Shown piece after piece: positions 24,326-32,384 of a DNA stretch of 64,000 nt. The DNA is from Verrucomicrobiota bacterium (GTDB taxonomy: Bacteria > Verrucomicrobiota > Verrucomicrobiia > Chthoniobacterales > UBA10450), in contig QHNH01000008.1 of assembly GCA_003218375.1 (NCBI GenBank), forward strand, positions 62,001-126,000, written 5' to 3'. The stretch's first letter is position 1. Each line of letters opens with the position of its first letter. The notes under the pieces are model-generated. The model was not told the origin of the DNA and did no database searches. It saw only the letters and a list, made by a program, of their open reading frames with translations. Both the position numbers and the translations under genes were made by a program.

Positions 24326-25453
24326 ATGCCCGCCACGAACCACACTTTCACGCTCGGCATCGAGGAAGAATTCGCGATCGTTGATCCGGAGACGCGCGAG
24401 CTGCGGTCGCACATCCAGGAAATCCTCGAGGGCGGCAAAGTCCTGCTCAAAGAGCAAATCAAGCCCGAGATGCACCAGTCGGTCGTCGAGCTGGGCACGG
24501 AGATTTGTTCCTCGATCACGAACGCGCGTGAGCACGTCGTCGAGCTGCGCAGCAAACTCGCTTCGCTCGCGGGCAAAGCGAACCTGCGGATCGCCTCTGC
24601 CGGCACTCATCCGTTTTCGAACTGGCACGACCAGCTCATCACGGAAGGCGAACGCTACAAGCAAATCGTGAAGGACATGCAGCGGCTCGCCCGGGCGAAT
24701 TTGATCTTCGGCCTTCATGTCCACGTCGGAATTCCGAACCGCGAGTCGGCGATCCACGTCATGAACCAGGCGCGCTATTTCCTGCCCCACATCTACGCGC
24801 TCTCGGTGAACTCGCCGTTCTGGGTGGGACAGGACACCGGCTTGAAAGGTTATCGCCTGAAAGTGTTCGAACGCTTTCCCCGCACCGGAATTCCCGATGC
24901 CTTCGAGTCGCTTTCCGAGTACGAAGATTTCTGCAAGCTGTTGGTCAAAACTGGTTGCATCGATAACCCGAAAAAAATCTGGTGGGACATCCGGCTCCAT
25001 CCATTTTTCGATACGCTCGAGGTGCGGGTCTGCGATGCGCAATCGCGCGTCGACGATACCCTCGCAATCGCCGCCCTCATCCAGGCCGTGATCGCGAAGC
25101 TCTACAAATTGCTCCGGCAAAATACGACCTTCCGCGTTTATCGCCGCCGGCTGCTCGATGAAAATCGCTGGCGCGCCTCGCGTTACGGCATCGAAGGCAA
25201 GCTCATTGATTTTGGCCGGGAAGAGGAAGTCGAGACCCGCAGTTTGCTCAACGAGCTGATGGAATTCGTTTCCACCGAAGTCGACGAACTCGGGAGCAAA
25301 CGCGAGATGGCGCACATCGAACGGATCATGCGCGAAGGCACCGGCGCGGACCGGCAGCTCGAAGTTTTCCACCGCACTAACGACATGAAAGCCGTCGTCG
25401 ACCAGATCGTGGCAGAGACTTACGAAGGGTTGATCCCGATCGCGGCGGACTAG
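24326..25453 (+). CDS. Carboxylate-amine ligase, GCS2 family (YbdK-like)
   Basis: 375 residues. FTLGIEEEFAIVDPET near the start supplies the glutamate-rich metal site (GIEEEF). It is followed by HQSVVELGTEICSSI, the HVHVGIP segment, WWDIRLHPFFDTLEVRVCDA and FRVYRRRLLDENRWRASRYG. All are hallmarks of COG2170, glutamate-cysteine-ligase-like enzymes with weak or unknown physiological substrate. It joins an amino acid to a carboxylate at the expense of ATP. ATG 24326 is preferred over 24314, as the conserved strand starts ten residues later. It lies between an ATP-grasp ligase and an M29 aminopeptidase on the same strand. Confidence 0.9.
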   Translation: MPATNHTFTLGIEEEFAIVDPETRELRSHIQEILEGGKVLLKEQIKPEMHQSVVELGTEICSSITNAREHVVELRSKLASLAGKANLRIASAGTHPFSNWHDQLITEGERYKQIVKDMQRLARANLIFGLHVHVGIPNRESAIHVMNQARYFLPHIYALSVNSPFWVGQDTGLKGYRLKVFERFPRTGIPDAFESLSEYEDFCKLLVKTGCIDNPKKIWWDIRLHPFFDTLEVRVCDAQSRVDDTLAIAALIQAVIAKLYKLLRQNTTFRVYRRRLLDENRWRASRYGIEGKLIDFGREEEVETRSLLNELMEFVSTEVDELGSKREMAHIERIMREGTGADRQLEVFHRTNDMKAVVDQIVAETYEGLIPIAAD

Positions 25454-25528
25454 GTGCGTTTGTTCAGTGGATCATGCATTGCCGAGCCGTATTTTTTCGC
25501 GTAAAGCTGACCGCTCTTTTCTCACATC

Positions 25529-26548
25529 ATGCCTGATCGCGCCTACACCGTAACCATTGATCCCGAGCTTCAACCGGGCGCGCGCAACGCGATCCGCGAT
25601 TGTCTGCGGCTGAAGCCGGATGAGCGGATTACGATCATCACTGATGAAGTCACGCGGGACATCGCGGCGGCGCTGCAATGTGAAGTAGAAGAAGTCGGCG
25701 CGGCGCATTCCGTTTTCGTTTTGGAAGAGCACGCGGAGCGACCGTTGACCGATATGCCGCAGGTCATCCTGGAAGATCTGGCGCAATCGCAGGTCAGTAT
25801 TTTCTGCGCGCAGACCCAGCGCGGCGAGTTGCGTTCCCGCATGCAAATGAGCGACGTGGTGAACCAGAACCGGATTCGCCACGGCCACATGGTGAACATT
25901 ACCCGCCAGATCATGCTCGAAGGAATGCGCGCCGATTTTCGCGCGATCGATGCTCTTAGCCAGCGGCTCGTCGAGCGCGCGCGCCGGGCCAAAAAGATCA
26001 AGTGCCGGACCCCGGCGGGGACTGACTTCGAAGGAGAATTTTCGCCGGCGCTGAAGTGGCTCAAGACCAGCGGCATTATCACGCCGGATAAATGGGGCAA
26101 CCTGCCCGGCGGCGAAATTTTTACCTCGCCGATGAATTCCAACGGCGTGTTCGTCGTGGATGGCGTGGTGGGCGATTACCTTTGCCAGAAGTATGGCGAC
26201 TTGCAGGAGACGCCGCTCACCATCGAGGTAAAGGACAATCGGATCCGCGAGCTGCGCTGCGACGACAAGGAGTTGCTGGAAGAATTCCGCGCCTACACGA
26301 GCACGGATGAAAACAGCAACCGCGTCGGCGAGTTTGCCGTCGGCACCAACACCGCCTGCACCCACGTGATCGGCAACATTTTGCAGGACGAAAAAATTCC
26401 CGGCATCCACATCGCCTTTGGTCACCCCTATTCCGAACACACCGGCGCGAAGTGGGTCTCGAAGACGCACATCGATTGCGTCGGCCGCGACTTCGACATC
26501 TGGTTCGACGACGAGAAGGTGATGGAGGGCGGGAAGTTTTTAGTGTAA
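25529..26548 (+). CDS. M29-type aminopeptidase
   Basis: 339 residues resembling leucyl aminopeptidases of family M29 (AmpS/aminopeptidase T). KPDERITIITDEVTRDIAAAL opens the N-terminal domain. The C-terminal catalytic domain has FEGEFSPALKW, the LPGGEIFTSPMNSNGVFVVDG segment with the glutamate ligand, and HIAFGHPYSEHTGAKWVSKTHIDCVG with the His/Asp dinuclear-metal ligands. It removes N-terminal residues from short peptides in the cytoplasm. Placement behind the GCS2 ligase suggests trimming or turnover of the cluster's product. The N-terminal part is shorter than in classical M29 enzymes (about 400 residues). Confidence 0.82.
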   Translation: MPDRAYTVTIDPELQPGARNAIRDCLRLKPDERITIITDEVTRDIAAALQCEVEEVGAAHSVFVLEEHAERPLTDMPQVILEDLAQSQVSIFCAQTQRGELRSRMQMSDVVNQNRIRHGHMVNITRQIMLEGMRADFRAIDALSQRLVERARRAKKIKCRTPAGTDFEGEFSPALKWLKTSGIITPDKWGNLPGGEIFTSPMNSNGVFVVDGVVGDYLCQKYGDLQETPLTIEVKDNRIRELRCDDKELLEEFRAYTSTDENSNRVGEFAVGTNTACTHVIGNILQDEKIPGIHIAFGHPYSEHTGAKWVSKTHIDCVGRDFDIWFDDEKVMEGGKFLV

Positions 26549-26560
26549 TGTTTCCCTGCG

Positions 26561-26776
26561 ATGATTGTTGACGTTCGTGAACGACTCGAGCGCACACCGT
26601 TCGTCCCATTTGTAGTCCGGACATCGGACGGGCACGACTATTCGGTGCCGACTACAGATCACGCATTCATTACTCCCAAAGGCAATCGCGTGATTGTTAT
26701 TGCAGATAATGGTGCTGTTGCCGTTCTTGGCCCGATTCATATCAGCGGTATTATCGACCACCCGACTCCCGCCTGA
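26561..26776 (+). CDS. Small conserved hypothetical protein, PF-x-PF family (copy 1)
   Basis: 71 residues: an N-terminal helix with ERTPFVPFVVRTSDGHDYSV, then H-x-F-I-x-P, GNRVIVIADNG and a terminal beta strand. It shares this pattern with the ORF at 35568 (AAPFRPFEIVLTNARHIRV, HPEFMALSP, DTVVVYENDGHLTIDV), so the two are distant paralogues of a small family I have no name for. It begins 12 bp after the aminopeptidase gene, in the same operon. Function unknown. Confidence 0.75.
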   Translation: MIVDVRERLERTPFVPFVVRTSDGHDYSVPTTDHAFITPKGNRVIVIADNGAVAVLGPIHISGIIDHPTPA

Positions 26777-26794
26777 CACAGGGCGGATCAGCCG

Positions 26795-27982
26795 ATGGAT
26801 CCGCAGCTTCGCTCGCAATTCAACGGTGATTTCTCTGTGGAGAAATACGCGGCGCTGCTGCGTTGCGTGAATGAAACCGAGAAGTGGCCGGCGGACTTCC
26901 GAATTTCGGAAACGCCGATTTTTTTGACGAATGAATTCACGGAGGAAGTGGTAGCGGCGGCAGAAGAGATTGTCGCGCTCGTCCAGACGCCGGAGTTTAG
27001 GCGGCATTCCGCGACGGCGATCCCGCCGGGCCTGGAAGTCCCGCGAGAATCGATTCATCCGAATTTCATCGTGGTCGATTTCGGGATCTGCACGGAGGGC
27101 GGACGAATTGTTCCGCGTTTGATCGAGCTCCAGGCGTTTCCGAGCCTGTTCGGATTTCAGCTTCTGATTCTACACTGTTATCGCGCTGCATATCCGGCGA
27201 TCCCGCGCGATTGGACCTCGTCGTTCGGCGGAATAAAGGACGACGCTTACGTCGAGATCCTGCGTCGGACGATCATCGCGGACGCGAAACCGGAGAACGT
27301 GGTCCTCCTCGAGATCGAGCCAGAAAAACAAAAGACGCGGATCGATTTCGCGGCGACGGAGACGATCCTTGGCATTCGTTCGGTTTGCCTGACGAAGGTG
27401 AAGAAAAGGGATCGCCAATTATTTTACGAACGCGATGGACGCGAGACGCGGATCGAGCGGATCTACAATCGCGTGATCTTCGACGAACTGATTCGCCGCC
27501 CGGACCTCGATCCGCCATTTCGTTTTCAGGACGAGCTCGATGTTACCTGGGTCGGCCACCCGAATTGGTATTTCCGCATTAGCAAACATTCCTTGCCGTT
27601 TTTAAAAACCGCCCACACGTCGCCCGCTTATTTTGCCGACGAATTCCCGGCCGATGAAGAAATCGACGATTATGTCCTGAAACCGCTCTACTCGTTCGCG
27701 GGCCTCGGCGTGGACATGGAGCCGACGCGCGAAAAACTGTCAGCGCTCGGGAGGCCGCACGAATGGATCCTGCAAAAGAAAGTTCGATATGCGGAATTCG
27801 TTCCGACTCCGGACGGACCCAAATCCAAAGCGGAAATCCGGATGATGTTCGTCTGGCCCGAAGGCGATCGGAAGCCAACCCTGGTGAACAATCTCGTCCG
27901 GATGAGCCAGGGAAAAATGATGGGGGTCGATTTCAACAAGGAGAGGACCTGGGTCGGCTCGAGCATCGCGTTGCACAGGTAG
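26795..27982 (+). CDS. ATP-grasp-like protein, possibly circularly permuted
   Basis: 395 residues. Order of motifs: VVDFGICTEGGRIVPRLIEL and QAFPSLFGFQ (acidic, metal-binding style) precede a phosphate-loop-like YVLKPLYSFAGLGVDMEPT, after which RMMFVW, LVNNLVRMSQGKMMGVDFNK follow. A metal-binding segment before the K/G loop suggests a permuted ATP-grasp fold, as in some peptide-modifying enzymes; this is inference. It ends the esterase-ATP-grasp-GCS2-aminopeptidase series and is probably the second ligase of the pathway. Its TAG stop lies in a palindromic repeat. Confidence 0.7.
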   Translation: MDPQLRSQFNGDFSVEKYAALLRCVNETEKWPADFRISETPIFLTNEFTEEVVAAAEEIVALVQTPEFRRHSATAIPPGLEVPRESIHPNFIVVDFGICTEGGRIVPRLIELQAFPSLFGFQLLILHCYRAAYPAIPRDWTSSFGGIKDDAYVEILRRTIIADAKPENVVLLEIEPEKQKTRIDFAATETILGIRSVCLTKVKKRDRQLFYERDGRETRIERIYNRVIFDELIRRPDLDPPFRFQDELDVTWVGHPNWYFRISKHSLPFLKTAHTSPAYFADEFPADEEIDDYVLKPLYSFAGLGVDMEPTREKLSALGRPHEWILQKKVRYAEFVPTPDGPKSKAEIRMMFVWPEGDRKPTLVNNLVRMSQGKMMGVDFNKERTWVGSSIALHR

Positions 27983-28067
27983 GGACGTTTTTCCGAAACG
28001 TCCGACTATTTCTTGTCATCGTGCCGTCTCTGCCAACGTCGGACGCCTCGGAAAGGCGTCCCTACCT
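27977..28067. repeat. GTAGGGACG...CGTCCCTAC palindrome providing both stop codons
   Basis: AGGTAGGGACGTTTTTCCGA (with AACGTCC following) is mirrored at the other end by GGACGCCTCGGAAAGGCGTC and CCTACCT. The outer AGGTAG contains the stop codon of the plus-strand ligase (27980-27982). The same motif on the reverse strand is the kbl stop (28062-28064). It probably serves as a bidirectional terminator of two convergent genes. Confidence 0.85.
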
Positions 28068-29243
28068 AAGCTCCGCGCTCGTTTCGGCGAAGGCGTTGAC
28101 GGCGAATTCCAAATCTTCGCGGGAATGGGCGGCGGAAACCTGGGTGCGGACACGCGCGGCGCCGTGCGGCACGACGGGGTAGAAAAATCCGATCACATAA
28201 ACGCCCTTCTCGAGCATGCGCGCGGCGAACTTCTGCGAGAGAGCGGCGTCGCCGAGCATGATGGGAACGATCGGGTGCGTGCCTGGTTTGATCGTCAGGC
28301 CGTGCTCCATCAAAGCAGAGCGGAAATAGTTCGTGTTCTCCTCGAGCTTGTCGCGCAGCTCGGTCGATTCGCTCAGGAGCTCGAGCGCCTTGATCGTCGC
28401 CGCGACGATGTGGGGCGCAACGCTGTTCGAAAAAAGATAGGGCCGCGATCGTTGTCGCAACAGCTCGACGATGCGTTTGCGTGCGCTGGTGAAACCGCCG
28501 CTCGCGCCACCGAGCGCTTTACCAAGGGTGCCGGTGATAATATCGATCCGGCCCATCACCCCGCGATATTCGTGGGTGCCGCGCCCGTTTCGACCGAGGA
28601 ACCCGGTGGCGTGCGCGTCGTCGATCATGGTGAGGGCCTGATGTTTTTCCGCCAGCTCACAAATCGCGCCGAGATCGGCGATCGTTCCGTCCATCGAGAA
28701 ACAGCCGTCGGTGGCGATCAAGCGGAGCCGCGCGTCTTTCGCCTCGGCCAGCTTCGCCTCGAGGTCGGCCATATCGTTATGCTTGTAGCGGTAGCGTTGC
28801 GCCTTGGAGAGGCGGATGCCGTCGATGATCGAAGCGTGATTCAGTTCGTCCGAAATCACAGCGTCCTCGGGACCGAGCAGGGTCTCGAACAAGCCGCCGT
28901 TGGCGTCGAACGCCGAGGGATAAAGGATCGTGTCTTCGGTGCCGAGAAAGCGCGTGAGCTGGTCCTCGAGATCTTTGTGGATGTCCTGTGTCCCGCAAAT
29001 GAAACGGACCGAGGCCATCCCGAAGCCGTGGGTCTCGAGCGCTTCCTTCGCAGCGGCGATGAGCGCGGGATGATCGGCGAGCCCGAGATAATTGTTCGCG
29101 CACATGTTGAGCACGCGCCGGCCGCCGGCGATCCCGATCTTCGCATCCTGCGGCGATGTGATGATGCGTTCCGTTTTGTAAAGGCCTTGCGATCTGATTT
29201 CCGCGAGCGTGTTGGCCAGTCGTTGGTCGAATTCCGCGAGCAT
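28062..29243 (-). CDS. kbl: Glycine C-acetyltransferase (2-amino-3-ketobutyrate CoA ligase)
   Basis: 393 residues, PLP-dependent. It cleaves 2-amino-3-ketobutyrate with CoA to glycine and acetyl-CoA. Motifs: [55 protein letters not shown] and the PLP lysine in [30 protein letters not shown] is a Kbl-specific stretch distinguishing it from BioF. It acts with threonine dehydrogenase (tdh at 30308); the two are on the same strand but separated by an opposing lipoprotein gene and two palindromes. Confidence 0.96.
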   Translation of the reverse strand: MLAEFDQRLANTLAEIRSQGLYKTERIITSPQDAKIGIAGGRRVLNMCANNYLGLADHPALIAAAKEALETHGFGMASVRFICGTQDIHKDLEDQLTRFLGTEDTILYPSAFDANGGLFETLLGPEDAVISDELNHASIIDGIRLSKAQRYRYKHNDMADLEAKLAEAKDARLRLIATDGCFSMDGTIADLGAICELAEKHQALTMIDDAHATGFLGRNGRGTHEYRGVMGRIDIITGTLGKALGGASGGFTSARKRIVELLRQRSRPYLFSNSVAPHIVAATIKALELLSESTELRDKLEENTNYFRSALMEHGLTIKPGTHPIVPIMLGDAALSQKFAARMLEKGVYVIGFFYPVVPHGAARVRTQVSAAHSREDLEFAVNAFAETSAELR

Positions 29244-29300
29244 GATTTCTGAGATAAGCAGATCAGCGGTGAACCGACAAAGTTAAACGAAGCATGACCG

Positions 29301-29375
29301 CGCTGTAGTCGCCCCGCTCTGTCGGGGCGTCCTTGGCGCGGGCGATCCGGCGGCGGCCGGACCGCGGCTACAGCG
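29301..29375. repeat. Intergenic palindrome CGCTGTAG...CTACAGCG
   Basis: An outer 8-bp inverted repeat CGCTGTAG/CTACAGCG encloses CGCCCCGCTCTGTCGGGGCG and a GGCCGG-rich hairpin. It is of the same general style as the GTAGCC elements. It lies in the divergent region between kbl and the 3D-domain lipoprotein. Confidence 0.65.
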
Positions 29376-29460
29376 CGGGCTATGTAGTTGTTAGGCCCGA
29401 CAGAGGGCCTGAAAAATACCCTTGCATGTGGTTGTGAATAACTGTTAATAACCAGCGCGA

Positions 29461-30195
29461 TTGCGTAACCGGCCCTATTTCCTCTTCGCCTGCGCCGCGG
29501 TTTGCGCGCTTTTTTTGAGCGCGTGCGAGACCACGTCGACGCGCACTCACACGACCGCGCTGCCGAAATACGAGCCGCCCCTGGCGAAGCGCGACTTCCA
29601 AAATGTCCGCACCACGGCCTACACCCACACCGAGTCGGACCATCTCCCGTACGGAAATCACAACGCGCTCGGTGGACGATTGCATGCCGCGACCGGCGCG
29701 ATTCGGCGCGCTGAGTATACGCCGCGCGCCGTGGCGGTGAACGGCGACGATGTGGCCGATTACCGGCGCGCTTCTTATTCCGGCGCGGCGCTCGAAAAGT
29801 TTTCGCTGAAGGAAACCAAGACGACCAAGGTGGTGAAGACGAAGCACGGAACGAAGAAGGTCGTTATTACCAAGAAGCCGCAAATCGGAAGTGCGGCGGC
29901 GGACTGGTCGCGCTGGCCGGCCGGCACCGTCTTTCGCCTTATCTCGACCGGGCAGGTTTATCGTGTCGAGGATTACGGGTGGGCGTTAGCCGGTCGGAAT
30001 ACGATCGATCTTTACATGCCCTCGCGCGGCTCGATGAATTCGTGGGGCGCGCGCGAGGAGAACATCCAGATCATACAATGGGGCGATCCGAACGAGAGCT
30101 TGCGGCTTTTGCAGGCGCATCAGGGTTACCGCCACATCCGCCGGATGGTTCTGGAGCTGCAGGGCCAGGACGCAGCGGCGGCGGCGCTGGATTAG
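29461..30195 (+). CDS. Lipoprotein with 3D (double-psi barrel) domain
   Basis: 244 residues, translated from TTG 29461. The signal peptide ends in LSAC, so Cys22 is the lipid-modified residue. The region about 45-75 (VRTTAYTHTESDHLPYGNHN) and the C-terminal WPAGTVFRLISTGQVYRVED, GRNTIDLYMPS and WGAREENIQII form a 3D domain with conserved Asp residues, the barrel found in MltA and related transglycosylase-like proteins. A Lys/Thr-rich insertion (about 120-140) splits the domain. It probably works on, or binds, cell wall in the periplasm. It faces opposite to kbl and tdh. Confidence 0.8.
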   Translation: MRNRPYFLFACAAVCALFLSACETTSTRTHTTALPKYEPPLAKRDFQNVRTTAYTHTESDHLPYGNHNALGGRLHAATGAIRRAEYTPRAVAVNGDDVADYRRASYSGAALEKFSLKETKTTKVVKTKHGTKKVVITKKPQIGSAAADWSRWPAGTVFRLISTGQVYRVEDYGWALAGRNTIDLYMPSRGSMNSWGAREENIQIIQWGDPNESLRLLQAHQGYRHIRRMVLELQGQDAAAAALD

Positions 30196-30196
30196 C

Positions 30197-30306
30197 GGAG
30201 CATAGACTTTTAGTCTGTGCGCCCAGCGGAGTTGTACTCCGCTGCTCCCGGATGAAAAACAGCGGATAGAATATCCGCTGGGAGCACAGGTCACAGGCCT
30301 ATGTTC
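30197..30306. repeat. GGAGCATAGAC... palindromic repeat
   Basis: GGAGCATAGACTTTTAGTCT followed by GTGC at the left is roughly mirrored by GCACAGGTCACAGGCCTATG and TTCC at the right, with inner CAGCGGAGTTGTACTCCGCTG and CAGCGGATAGAATATCCGCTG stems. Three nested or serial hairpins therefore lie between the convergent lipoprotein and tdh genes. Confidence 0.7.
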
Positions 30307-30307
30307 C

Positions 30308-31336
30308 TCACGCGGCCCAGTCCAGGACGATCTTCCCGGAGTTCCCGGACTTCATCAGCTCGAAGCCTTCGCGGAAATCCGTGTAGGGAAAGCGGTGAGT
30401 GATGACGGGCGAAATATCGAGGCCGCTCTGGATGAGCGCGGTCATTTTGTACCAAGTCTCAAACATCTCGCGCCCATAGATTCCTTTGATCGTTAGGCCG
30501 TGGAACACGACGAGGTTCCAGTCGATCGCGGCGCTGCCGGGCATGATGCCGAGCATGGCGATGCGGCCGCCGTTCACCATCACGTCGAGCATATCGGTAA
30601 ACGCTTTTGGATTGCCGGACATCTCGAGGCCGACGTCGAAGCCCTCGCGCATATCGAGTTCTTTCATGGCGTCATGCAGGTTCCGCTCGCGCACGTCGAT
30701 CGCGAGCGTCGCACCCATCTTGCGCGCGAGATCGAGCCGGTAAGGATTGATGTCGGTGATGACAACTTTGCGCGCGCCGGCCATCTTCGCGATCGGCACC
30801 GCCATGCAACCGATCGGGCCGGCCCCGGTAATGAGGACATCTTCACCGACGAGGTCGAACGCCAAAGCGGTGTGGACCGCATTCCCGAGCGGATCGGAGC
30901 AGGAGAGAACATCCATTGGGATCTTTGGATCGCACCGCCAAAGATTTGTTTTCGGCACCGATACGTATTCCGCAAAGCCACCAGGCCGATTAACGCCGAT
31001 GCCCTTCGTGTTTGGACAAAGATGGCGGCGCCCGGCGAGGCAATTGCGGCAGTGTCCACAAACGATATGCCCTTCAGTCGTGACCAGCTCGCCCTCCTTA
31101 AAATCGTGGACGCCGGCGCCGATTTTTTCGATCACGCCGACGAACTCGTGGCCGATCACCATCGGGACCGGGATCGTTTTTTGCGCCCACGCGTCCCAGT
31201 TATAAATGTGAACGTCGGTGCCGCAGATCGATCCTTTCTGGACCCGGATCAGGACGTCGTTAGGCCCGATCTCCGGCAGCGGCACTTCTTCCAAACTGAG
31301 TCCCGGCGCGCGCTCGCGTTTGACCAGCGCTGGCAT
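30308..31336 (-). CDS. tdh: L-threonine 3-dehydrogenase
   Basis: 342 residues, NAD- and zinc-dependent; oxidises threonine to 2-amino-3-ketobutyrate. Catalytic zinc ligands are C38 (SICGTD), H63 and E64 (GHEFVG); structural zinc ligands are C93, C96, C99 and C107 ([13 protein letters not shown]). The Rossmann motif [14 protein letters not shown] and the Tdh-specific [20 protein letters not shown] are present. ATG 31336 gives the standard N-terminus; the open frame continues upstream but only over the divergent cdsA region. With kbl it forms the two-step threonine-to-glycine pathway. Confidence 0.96.
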   Translation of the reverse strand: MPALVKRERAPGLSLEEVPLPEIGPNDVLIRVQKGSICGTDVHIYNWDAWAQKTIPVPMVIGHEFVGVIEKIGAGVHDFKEGELVTTEGHIVCGHCRNCLAGRRHLCPNTKGIGVNRPGGFAEYVSVPKTNLWRCDPKIPMDVLSCSDPLGNAVHTALAFDLVGEDVLITGAGPIGCMAVPIAKMAGARKVVITDINPYRLDLARKMGATLAIDVRERNLHDAMKELDMREGFDVGLEMSGNPKAFTDMLDVMVNGGRIAMLGIMPGSAAIDWNLVVFHGLTIKGIYGREMFETWYKMTALIQSGLDISPVITHRFPYTDFREGFELMKSGNSGKIVLDWAA

Positions 31337-31436
31337 CGTTTTGCTCACGGCGTCCAAATTAGTTGAGGGTCGCGCGAGCGCAATCCTGTTCCCTTCCGCG
31401 CTTGCCTTTGGCGGGATCATTTCGGATGGTGCGCGC

Positions 31437-32354
31437 ATGGCCGAGACGCTCGAGCGCGCGGCCGCAGCGAAACCATCCACGCCGCGCTCTGTTTTTATTT
31501 TTCGTTTCGGGAGCACGATCGTCCTTTGGTCGCTCGCGCTCGGGATCATTTTTTCCGGCTACGAAATTGCGTTCTTCGCCTTGATCGGAACGCTCGGGAT
31601 GCTCTCGCTTTGGGAATTCTACGGCATGCTCGATCACAAGGGGCTGCCGAACTTCAAGATCACGGCGATGATCTGCGGCGCCGTGATGTTATGCGGCAGC
31701 TTCTATTATTTTTCGCGAATGGGCCCCGGCCATTCCTACGATTTCGAGGTCGCCGTCCTCCTCTTTTTTCTGCTGACGGTTTTCACCCGGCAAATGTTCG
31801 ACAGGCTCCGCGAGGACGCGCCGCTGCGGACGATGGCTTACACGATCTTTGGGCTGCTCTACGTGCTCTGGCTTTACAATTTCGTCACGAAAATCGTCTA
31901 CGTCGTTCCACGGAGCCCGACCGGCGCGGTGACCGGCCAGTTCTACGTTCTCTATCTCGTGGCGGTCACGAAGTTCAGCGACATGGGCGCGTATCTCACC
32001 GGCAGCCTGATCGGGCGCCACCCATTGATTCCGCACATCAGCCCCAAGAAAACCTGGGAAGGGTTCTTCGGCGCGCTCGCATTTTCGCTCCTGGCGAGCT
32101 GGGGCATGTTCAAGTTGATGCCGGGGCATCTGTCGGCCCTGAACCTGACGCACGCGATCGTTTTGGGCCTGCTGCTGGGTTTTGCCGCGGTCATCGGCGA
32201 CCTGGCGGAATCGATCGTTAAACGGAGCACGGGCGTGAAAGATTCCGGTAATTTCTTGCCGGGAATCGGCGGCGCGCTCGATCTGGTCGACAGCCTGCTC
32301 TTCACCGCGCCGCTTCTGTTTTTTTATCTCCGTCTCGTCATTCGGCTGGACTAA
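31437..32354 (+). CDS. cdsA: Phosphatidate cytidylyltransferase
   Basis: 305 residues, polytopic inner-membrane enzyme that makes CDP-diacylglycerol. About seven hydrophobic segments run from residue 20 onward. The family signature appears near the C-terminus: [16 protein letters not shown], then [35 protein letters not shown]. The first ATG of the conserved protein is 31437; upstream in-frame codons belong to the intergenic region opposite tdh. It starts the cdsA-dxr-rseP order common in many bacteria, with dxr 31 bp downstream; uppS, the usual first member, is not seen. Confidence 0.95.
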   Translation: MAETLERAAAAKPSTPRSVFIFRFGSTIVLWSLALGIIFSGYEIAFFALIGTLGMLSLWEFYGMLDHKGLPNFKITAMICGAVMLCGSFYYFSRMGPGHSYDFEVAVLLFFLLTVFTRQMFDRLREDAPLRTMAYTIFGLLYVLWLYNFVTKIVYVVPRSPTGAVTGQFYVLYLVAVTKFSDMGAYLTGSLIGRHPLIPHISPKKTWEGFFGALAFSLLASWGMFKLMPGHLSALNLTHAIVLGLLLGFAAVIGDLAESIVKRSTGVKDSGNFLPGIGGALDLVDSLLFTAPLLFFYLRLVIRLD

Positions 32355-32384
32355 ATCCGGGCGCGAGAAACGAATCTCCTTGGG

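Noticed and set aside
28125-29252. Long plus-strand open frame opposite kbl
   Set aside because: kbl on the reverse strand matches its family along its whole length; the opposing frame has no recognisable domain.
28062-31336. A kbl-tdh operon
   Set aside because: The two genes share a strand, but an opposing lipoprotein gene and two palindromes lie between them, so separate transcripts are more likely.
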